Source: JAZDGX01 sp043806645
GTDB taxonomy: Bacteria; Eisenbacteria; RBG-16-71-46; CAIMUX01; WJJG01
Assembly: GCA_043806645.1 (NCBI GenBank)
Contig: JAZDGX010000137.1
Coordinates: forward strand, 1-20,192
DNA length: 20,192 nt
Direction: 5' to 3'
The notes below the pieces were generated by a model that worked only from the letters and a program-made list of their open reading frames with translations, ran no database searches and was not told the origin of the DNA. This document shows, piece by piece, positions 15,848-20,192 of the stretch (positions are counted from its first letter, which is position 1; every line of letters starts with the position of its first letter). A program made the position numbers and the translations under genes.

Positions 15848-16020
15848 GGTCCGGGAGAGGTGCTTGTGGTCGACGGTCTTCAGGCTGATATCCGCGGGTT
15901 GGTTACCGCATTCCCCAAGGTTCGTCCGGAGCTGCCTCTGTCTAGATTGGCGCGGGTTCGAGCCGAGGCTCTACCGCCTAGCGCAGACGAGGATTCTCCT
16001 GACCTGACCTCTCCCGGACC
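15848..16020 (-). ncRNA. candidate bridge RNA of the IS1111-like element
   Basis: GGTCCGGGAGAGGT (15848-15861) and ACCTCTCCCGGACC (16007-16020) are perfect 14-bp complements enclosing 145 bases. Inside are smaller stems, for example AGGA/TCCT (15990-16000), GCGG/CCGC (15894-15909) and GAGC/GCTC (15960-15971). Another hairpin, CGAGT-TTG-ACTCG (16093-16105), lies between this block and the transposase stop. IS1111-type elements are known to encode their bridge RNA in the non-coding part downstream of the transposase, exactly where this lies, and the 173-base span is close to that of the characterised IS621 bridge RNA (about 177). Transcription, exact ends and guide loops are not shown. A small nested element with 14-bp ends is an alternative. 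Confidence 0.45.
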
Positions 16021-16117
16021 TCGAGTCATCCTTTGTGACCTCTCAGACTGCGGCTCCGCTCGAAGCAACCTCGTGGGAGCCCGCCGGAACAGCGAGTTTG
16101 ACTCGACATGTATCTGG

Positions 16118-17269
16118 CTATCTCCCGATGCCGAGCAGGGAGCGGTCCTGCAAGGGTGCGTTGGGGGCTTCGGGCTCGACCGTGGCCGCGCGCATGATGG
16201 CCCAGATGAAGCCGCAGAGTTCCCTGGCCACGGCTACGACCGCGACGTTGTGATGCTTCTTCAGGGCGAGATGCCAGTAGCGCTTGCTCAGTCGGTGCTG
16301 TGCCTTGACCGCGATGCCGACGATCTCGGGGGCCTGGCCCTGGCGTCGTCTTTGGAGGATGAGGTCGGAGCCCGCCTTGACCCGGTGATTGTGGCCGGCT
16401 TCGACGAGTACGCGGCGCAGATGAGCGTTCCCCGCTTTGGTGATCGGCCCGCGGCGCTCACGATCGCCCGAAGAGTTCTCGCTCGGGACGAGACCCACCC
16501 AGGCCATGAGGGCCCGTGGCGAACGGAAGCGTTGGATGTCGCCGATCTCGGTCGCGAGGGTCATGGCCGTGAGGGTCTTGACGCCGCGCAGACACTCGAG
16601 CGCTTCGACCACCGCTTGGTAGGGCGGGCGCTCGGCGTGGTGCTCGATCTCGGCGTCGAGGGAGCGGATCTGGGTCTCGAGGTACTCCAGGAGTTCGAGC
16701 TCCGTCTGCAGGACGGTGGCCACGGCGCCCTGGGCTTGCCTGCGGATCTGGGCCAGCCACAGGCGATGCTTCTTCGTCCAGTAACTCTTGCCGTCGCGGA
16801 AGACGAGTCCCTGCCGCAGGAGTTGGCTGTGGATGCGCTGCTTGCACTTCTTGGCCTGCAGGAGCAGGGCGAAGCGGGTGCGCACGAGCGCGCGGACCGC
16901 CTCTTGCTCCTCGTCCGGCACCTGGACGGGCGTGAGATGGCCACTGCGGTAGAGGCGAGCGAGCGCGAGCGCATCGCGGCGGTCGGTCTTGCGCCGATCC
17001 CCGGGCCGGGTCGGAATGAGGGAGGGGGCGATCACCTGGCAGGAGAACCCGTCGCGCTCGAGCACGCGATGCACCACGAACCCCACGGCCGAGGCCTCGT
17101 AGCAAGCCTTGACCGTGCCCCGCGTCCCCAGGCGACGAAAGAGCTTGCGCAACTCGTTGAGATCGGCCGAGAGACGCACGACCTCGCCCTCCCGGGCGTC
17201 ATCATCCAGGATGGCGGCGGTGGTAGAGTTCTTGTGGACATCGAGACCGACCCAGATCATCTTCGGCAT
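16118..17269 (-). CDS. IS110-family transposase (bridge-RNA-guided recombinase)
   Basis: A 383-residue DEDD recombinase. The N-terminal RuvC-like domain has D10 (WVGLDVHKNS), E58 (KACYEAS) and D96/D99 (RKTDRRDALALARL). A coiled-coil-like middle follows (about 125-215). The C-terminal Tnp domain has LRGVKTLTAMTLATEIGD (227-244), MAWVGLVPSENSSG (255-268) with the conserved serine of the family (about S267), and the GNAHLRRVL block. Family members insert and excise DNA under the guidance of a structured RNA encoded in the same element. The start ATG at 17269 is chosen over 17338 because family proteins begin with MPKMIWVGLDVHK. An AAGGG-type ribosome site precedes it inside a structured leader. 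All key residues are present. Confidence 0.9.
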   Translation of the reverse strand: MPKMIWVGLDVHKNSTTAAILDDDAREGEVVRLSADLNELRKLFRRLGTRGTVKACYEASAVGFVVHRVLERDGFSCQVIAPSLIPTRPGDRRKTDRRDALALARLYRSGHLTPVQVPDEEQEAVRALVRTRFALLLQAKKCKQRIHSQLLRQGLVFRDGKSYWTKKHRLWLAQIRRQAQGAVATVLQTELELLEYLETQIRSLDAEIEHHAERPPYQAVVEALECLRGVKTLTAMTLATEIGDIQRFRSPRALMAWVGLVPSENSSGDRERRGPITKAGNAHLRRVLVEAGHNHRVKAGSDLILQRRRQGQAPEIVGIAVKAQHRLSKRYWHLALKKHHNVAVVAVARELCGFIWAIMRAATVEPEAPNAPLQDRSLLGIGR

Positions 17270-17367
17270 GGCTGGACCCCTTTCCCTTCGAGTGACTTCG
17301 GTCACTTGTGGCTCTGGTTGGTCGTGGACAACAACCAACTAACCCACGTGGATCACGGGGTCCAGCC
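17270..17367 (-). promoter_or_regulatory. structured 5' leader of the transposase with 11-bp closing stem
   Basis: GGCTGGACCCC (17270-17280) and GGGGTCCAGCC (17357-17367) are perfect 11-bp complements; on the transcript the second arm ends at the base before the AUG. Within the 76-base loop are AGTGAC-TTCG-GTCACT (17291-17306, a UUCG tetraloop) and GTTGGT/ACCAAC (17317-17339). A transcript entering from outside the element would fold all of this and bury the region just upstream of the start codon. The fold is read directly; the role in limiting transposase translation is inferred. Confidence 0.5.
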
Positions 17368-17375
17368 GTTCCATA
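17363..17375 (-). repeat. right subterminal inverted repeat of the IS1111-like element
   Basis: CAGCCGTTCCATA, perfect complement of 15804-15816. Four bases (GGGT) separate it from the CT at the right junction. It overlaps the outer arm of the 11-bp stem of the transposase leader, so the same bases serve the end repeat and the leader hairpin. Confidence 0.8.
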
Positions 17376-18089
17376 GGGTCTAGCATGTCCAGGCCGCCAC
17401 CCCCGGGAAGCTGCGAAGCCCAATCATCATCGATGAAGTCCAGAAGGTCCCAGCCCTGCTCTACGAGATCCACTGGATGATCGCGAACAAGGGCCTGCGT
17501 TTCATCCTCTGCGGATCCAGCGCGAGGAAGCTGAAGCGAGGCCGGGCCAACCCGCTCGGCGGCCGGGCGTGGCGACACGAGATGCATCCGCTCGTCTCGG
17601 CCGAAGTGAAGGGTCTTCATCTTCTGACGGCGCTCAATCGGGGCCCGGTCCCCGCGCACTACCTGGATGTGAACTGCGAGAAGTCGCTGCACGCCTATGT
17701 TCGGGATTGCCTCAAGGAGGAGATCTTCGACGAGGGCCTGACTCGCAACATGCCCGCTTTCTCGCGGTTCCTGGACGCGGTTGGCTACTCCCACGGCGAG
17801 CTGACGAACTACGCGAACATCGCGCGGGACTGCGGCGTCGATGCCAAGGCGGTCAAGGGGTACTACCAGATCCTGGTCGATACGCTGCTCGGGACGATGC
17901 TCGAACCCTACAAGCGGCGACAGGAACGTCGGGCGATCTCCAAGGCGGGGAAGTCCTTTCTGTTCGACGTGGGAGTGGCGGGCGCCTTCACGAGGCGCCG
18001 TCTCAGCGAGGAACGCGGCGAGCCGTTCGGCAGGGCGTTCGAGCACTTCGTTCTGATGGAGATCCTGGCTCACCGTTCCTACGAGGGGC

Positions 18090-18203
18090 TGAGCGACCCA
18101 AGATCTGTATCGCCGTCGGGACGTGACTGCCGGCGTTGTCCAATGCCTTGAAGAACGCCGCGCGCGTGAGCTGATCGCGAGGCAGGCCGTACCTGCGAAA
18201 GCG
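18090..18203 (-). pseudogene. possible Fis-type HTH fragment
   Basis: Between the radical SAM stop and the truncated ATPase, the minus strand reads RFRRYGLPRDQLTRAAFFKA then LDNAGSHVPTAIQILGRS. The pattern AL-x-NAG-x-x-V-x-x-A-x-x-ILG-x-S resembles the first two helices of a Fis-type DNA-binding domain, as found at the C-terminus of sigma-54 activators and response regulators. It breaks off where the recognition helix should begin, at the same place where the ATPase similarity ends on the other strand. No start codon or remaining domain is present. The assignment is weak and based on pattern only. Confidence 0.25.
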
Positions 18204-18214
18204 GCCGTGGGCGC

Positions 18215-19129
18215 TCAGCGTGGGGGTTCGGGATCGCCGTCCGCCATCCCGACATACATCCCGCAATTCGATCCAATCCGGTTCTCGCGCTGCTCCCCAA
18301 TGCTGACCAGGGCCTCATAGCCGACGCCCCGAAAGCCGGCCGCGATTTCCTCGCAACGTTCCGGCGCCAGAGGATCGATCAGGCTTTGCAGTCCGGAGCG
18401 GAATGCCGCGCGGGTCGGGTTGATCGGCGTCGGCTTGATGAGAAAACGATCGGGAGGGCAGGGCGCGGCGAGCAGCGCCGGCTCGAGCGGCAGCCCCACG
18501 GCGGGCGCGAAGTTGAGCGTGATCTTGCGATCGCCGTCCGCGAAGAAACGGCGGCCGTAGTCGCCGATCTGCGGGAGGCTCCAGGTCCGGGCGGGAATGA
18601 GGCGGCGGCGCACGCCCGGATCGGTCGTATGGATCGAGAACTGGAGCTGGAAGCGCCCCCCCGCGTAGAGCGCGCGCTTGATCTCCAGCAGCCGGTCGAA
18701 GAAGTCCTCGCGGGCGGCGGGAGCGATCGTAGAGATGCAGGGCATCAATCCCGGAGCGCTCCACCGCCGCGGCAGCGCTTCCAGCACATCCAGGACCGCG
18801 TCGTTCAAGGCGGGATCGCCCATGCGCGCGAACTGGATCTTCAGCTTGGGGACCGGCACGCGACCATCGGGATAGCGTTGCAGAATCATGTGCTCGATCT
18901 GGGCGAGAATCTCCTCGGCCGAGAGCTTCCCGCGATAGCTCCCGCCTGCGTCGCAGATGGGACAGCCCACCGGGCAGCCCTTGAGCGTGGAGACGATCAG
19001 GACCCACTTGCGCTCGCGCGGGACGGGCGGCTGCACGGATTCGACGAATTCGATGCGCGCGCCGTCGGCCGTCTCGGCGACATAGACACGGGCGAGATCG
19101 TCCTCGCCGAAGCCATGGAGTATCCTCAT
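18215..19129 (-). CDS. RlmN/Cfr-like radical SAM protein lacking the N-terminal domain
   Basis: A 304-residue radical SAM enzyme. The 4Fe-4S cluster motif CX3CX2C is C52, C56, C59 (LKGCPVGCPICDAGGSYRG). RlmN-type landmarks follow: FARMGDPALND (100-110, the GEP-like motif), FSIHTTDPGVRRRLIPA (164-180), IKPTPINPT (231-239) and IGSNCGMYVG (285-294), where C289 matches the methyl-carrying C355 of E. coli RlmN. Two things differ from RlmN/Cfr. Only about 50 residues precede the cluster, so the N-terminal RNA-recognition domain is missing. The position of the second catalytic cysteine (C118, seven residues before the first cluster Cys) is Ile45. The start at 19129 overlaps the flavoprotein stop by ATGA. 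The upstream-extended frame has no family similarity. Substrate unknown. Confidence 0.75.
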   Translation of the reverse strand: MRILHGFGEDDLARVYVAETADGARIEFVESVQPPVPRERKWVLIVSTLKGCPVGCPICDAGGSYRGKLSAEEILAQIEHMILQRYPDGRVPVPKLKIQFARMGDPALNDAVLDVLEALPRRWSAPGLMPCISTIAPAAREDFFDRLLEIKRALYAGGRFQLQFSIHTTDPGVRRRLIPARTWSLPQIGDYGRRFFADGDRKITLNFAPAVGLPLEPALLAAPCPPDRFLIKPTPINPTRAAFRSGLQSLIDPLAPERCEEIAAGFRGVGYEALVSIGEQRENRIGSNCGMYVGMADGDPEPPR

Positions 19130-20151
19130 GCGCGTCTCTGTTCCAGATAGGCCGCCGCTTCCATGGCGGCCGTCAATCCATCGCCGACGGCGATCCCGAG
19201 CTGCCCCAGCTCTCCGGTGCGGGCATCTCCCGCCACCAGCAGTCCCGGGATGCCCGTACACACCGTCGCGGGCCCACCGGGGGAGGCATCGCCCATGGGC
19301 CCGATCGCGGGTGGACGCGGCCACGGCGGCGGGAGCAGATCCCCCAGGCGCGATTCCCGGCCCACCGCGATCAGGGCCGCGTCGGCGGTCAACACATGCT
19401 CGGTCGAGGGCGCATCAAGCTGAACCGACTCGCCCACCCATCGCAGTCCCGTCGCCTCGATGCCGCCGACGTGCCCGATCGACGGATGCTCCATCGCCTG
19501 CGACGCCAGCCATCCCACCGCCTTGAAGTCCCGTCCCCGCGTGACGATCGTCACGCGGGCGCCTGCCTCCGCCAGGGTCAAGGCGTAGTCGAGCGCCGCC
19601 TCTCCGCCGCCGATCACGAGCACGCGCCGAGGGGCCGGGAGCGCGCGCAGCAAGTCGCGCACCTCATAGAATACGTGACGGCCGACAAGGTCCGCCACAC
19701 CCGGAAGCGGGAGCAGCCGCGGCCGCGTGCCGACCGCGAGGATGGCGCACCGCGCGGCGATCACGCCGGCGCCGGTCTCCACACGCAGCGCCTCGATCGC
19801 CCCGGCGTCGGTTTCCAGATGCGGCCCGTCGAGCGGATTGCCGGCGCCATCGGCCGTGACGCGCGTGACGCGCATCCGTTCGACCCGCAATCCGAAGCGC
19901 TCGAGGTGGGCGCGCAGGCGTTCAACCATGGCGATGCCGGAGAGCGGCTCCAACCCGGGGTAGTTTTCGATGCGCCGCGCATTGGGCAGAAGTCCGCCGG
20001 CCGCGCCGGTTGCGTCGAGCAGCCGCGGGCGCAGCCCCAGGCGCATGGCCTGCACCGCCGCGGCGCACCCCGCCGGGCCGGCCCCCACGACGACGAGCTC
20101 TTCGCGCACCGGACGCGCTTGCCGAGCGCGAGCTAGCTGGGCTTCCGGCAT
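19126..20151 (-). CDS. thioredoxin-reductase-like flavoprotein without CXXC
   Basis: A 341-residue FAD/NAD(P)H-dependent oxidoreductase. It has the FAD Rossmann motif GAGPAG (23-28), then NARRIENYPGLEPLSG, an ILAVGTRPRLLPLPG hinge (137-151), a second dinucleotide motif VLVIGGGEAALDYA (177-190) and the C-terminal FAD loop LLVAGDARTGELGQLGIAVGD. This is the thioredoxin reductase fold at the usual length. However, where TrxR has CATC before the NADPH domain, the sequence is FYEVRD (161-166), so both redox cysteines are absent. It cannot act as a classical thioredoxin reductase. A ferredoxin/flavodoxin-NADP reductase-like role is the most reasonable reading. It is translationally coupled to the radical SAM gene downstream and may supply its electrons. 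The start at 20151 is uncertain; residues 1-16 are poorly conserved-looking. Confidence 0.8.
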   Translation of the reverse strand: MPEAQLARARQARPVREELVVVGAGPAGCAAAVQAMRLGLRPRLLDATGAAGGLLPNARRIENYPGLEPLSGIAMVERLRAHLERFGLRVERMRVTRVTADGAGNPLDGPHLETDAGAIEALRVETGAGVIAARCAILAVGTRPRLLPLPGVADLVGRHVFYEVRDLLRALPAPRRVLVIGGGEAALDYALTLAEAGARVTIVTRGRDFKAVGWLASQAMEHPSIGHVGGIEATGLRWVGESVQLDAPSTEHVLTADAALIAVGRESRLGDLLPPPWPRPPAIGPMGDASPGGPATVCTGIPGLLVAGDARTGELGQLGIAVGDGLTAAMEAAAYLEQRRA

Positions 20152-20192
20152 CGGCTCAGCACCTCATCCACGCCCATCACGACCGCCACCGC
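20133..20192 (-). CDS. C-terminal end of an unidentified upstream gene
   Basis: From the right edge the minus strand is open through AVAVVMGVDEVLSRCRKPS to a TAG at 20135-20133, overlapping the flavoprotein start by 19 bases in another frame. The overlap is typical of operon junctions in this genome, so this is probably the end of a real gene transcribed with the flavoprotein and radical SAM genes. Nineteen residues are too few to name a family. Confidence 0.4.
   Translation of the reverse strand, partial: AVAVVMGVDEVLSRCRKPS

Larger units (their letters stand above)
15802..17381 (-). mobile_element. IS110-family insertion sequence, IS1111-like, about 1.58 kb
   Basis: The element is inserted in the ATPase pseudogene. 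It carries one transposase gene on the minus strand, a short 5' leader (about 110 bases) and a long 3' non-coding part (about 315 bases). Perfect 13-bp inverted repeats (TATGGAACGGCTG) lie at 15804-15816 and 17363-17375, a few bases inside the ends. A CT dinucleotide stands at both junctions (15800-15801 and 17380-17381), as expected for the core copied at the two ends by IS110-family recombination. Removing 15802-17381 restores the ATPase frame exactly (RPALLR, one TAG codon, HVQAATPGK). Subterminal repeats plus a long 3' non-coding region are features of the IS1111 subgroup. Transposase and ends look intact, so it may be active. Confidence 0.8.
15618..18097 (+). pseudogene. AAA (DUF4143-type) ATPase, nonsense-mutated, IS-split and 3'-truncated
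   Basis: The gene starts at ATG 15618 with GGGAGGA ten bases upstream (MATIARVLRIELPRRQSTFL). A TGA at 15678-15680 stands where Trp is usual, immediately before the Walker A GPRKTGKTT. It continues YLRSVFPNSLRFDLLSTDLL to RPALLR at 15800, where an IS110-family element interrupts it. From about 17384 it resumes in the same frame: HVQAATPGKLRS, Walker B IIIDEVQKVP, RFILCGSSARKLKRG, then the DUF4143 part (EEIFDEGLTRNMPAFSRFL, NYANIARDCGV, LFDVGVAG, FGRAFEHF). Similarity stops at AHRSYEGLSD (18097), so the C-terminal nuclease-like/EVKSS part is lost. Such ATPases are common in genomes and their role is poorly known. Three independent lesions make this a clear pseudogene. Confidence 0.8.

Noticed and set aside
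15940..15985. tRNA-like strings in the IS 3' region (GGTAGAGCC and CTCGAACCC on the minus strand)
   Set aside because: No acceptor stem or anticodon arm can be folded around them; they lie within the candidate bridge RNA and are probably coincidental.
15860..17383. A long open frame on the plus strand through the IS element (507 codons)
   Set aside because: It is antisense to the clearly recognisable IS110 transposase, has no family motif, and is explained by high GC content.
1..20192. CRISPR array
   Set aside because: No regularly spaced direct repeats were seen anywhere in the window.

Overview
The window is visibly GC-rich bacterial DNA. Most genes are packed into head-to-tail operons whose start and stop codons overlap. 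The content points to a Gram-negative-type envelope: a WaaE/KdtX-like glycosyltransferase, an O-antigen ligase/polymerase-like membrane protein and a MurJ-type flippase. No ribosomal RNA or universal marker gene is present, so the phylum cannot be fixed from this window.

Left part (1-13219): a surface-glycan locus. At the left edge lies the start of an IS1380-like transposase on the minus strand. It is followed by a six-gene plus-strand operon (535-7369): glycosyltransferase, MurJ-like flippase, SAM methyltransferase and three more GT-B glycosyltransferases. Nearly every junction is an ATGA or TGATG overlap. A decayed methyltransferase on the minus strand (7378-8036) separates it from a second five-gene plus-strand operon (8596-13219): O-antigen ligase/polymerase, WaaE-like GT2, an inositol-phosphate-cytidylyltransferase-like nucleotidyltransferase, a CDP-glycerol glycerophosphotransferase-like protein and a methyltransferase. 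A candidate promoter (TTGCCA-N17-TAGACT) precedes the second operon. Together the genes could assemble a lipid-linked glycan, flip it, polymerise or ligate it, and decorate it with methyl groups and possibly a polyol phosphate supplied as a CDP-activated precursor.

Middle part (13220-18203): a graveyard of mobile DNA. It holds three relics of one rve-integrase transposase family, two on the minus strand and one on the plus strand. It also holds an apparently intact MNT/HEPN (MntA/HepT) toxin-antitoxin pair. A DUF4143-type AAA ATPase pseudogene is split by a complete IS110-family element of the IS1111 type. The ends of this element can be read almost to the base: 13-bp subterminal inverted repeats, a CT dinucleotide at both junctions, and a host reading frame that resumes in phase. 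Its 3' non-coding region contains a 173-nt segment closed by a 14-bp perfect inverted repeat, a good candidate for the bridge RNA. Its transposase leader is closed by an 11-bp inverted repeat that abuts the start codon.

Right part (18215-20192): a minus-strand operon with an RlmN/Cfr-like radical SAM protein and a thioredoxin-reductase-like flavoprotein. The radical SAM protein lacks the N-terminal domain and one of the two catalytic cysteines of RlmN. The flavoprotein lacks the CXXC redox pair. The tail of a third gene overlaps the flavoprotein start at the window edge. This pair and the IS1111-type element are the two most interesting parts of the window.
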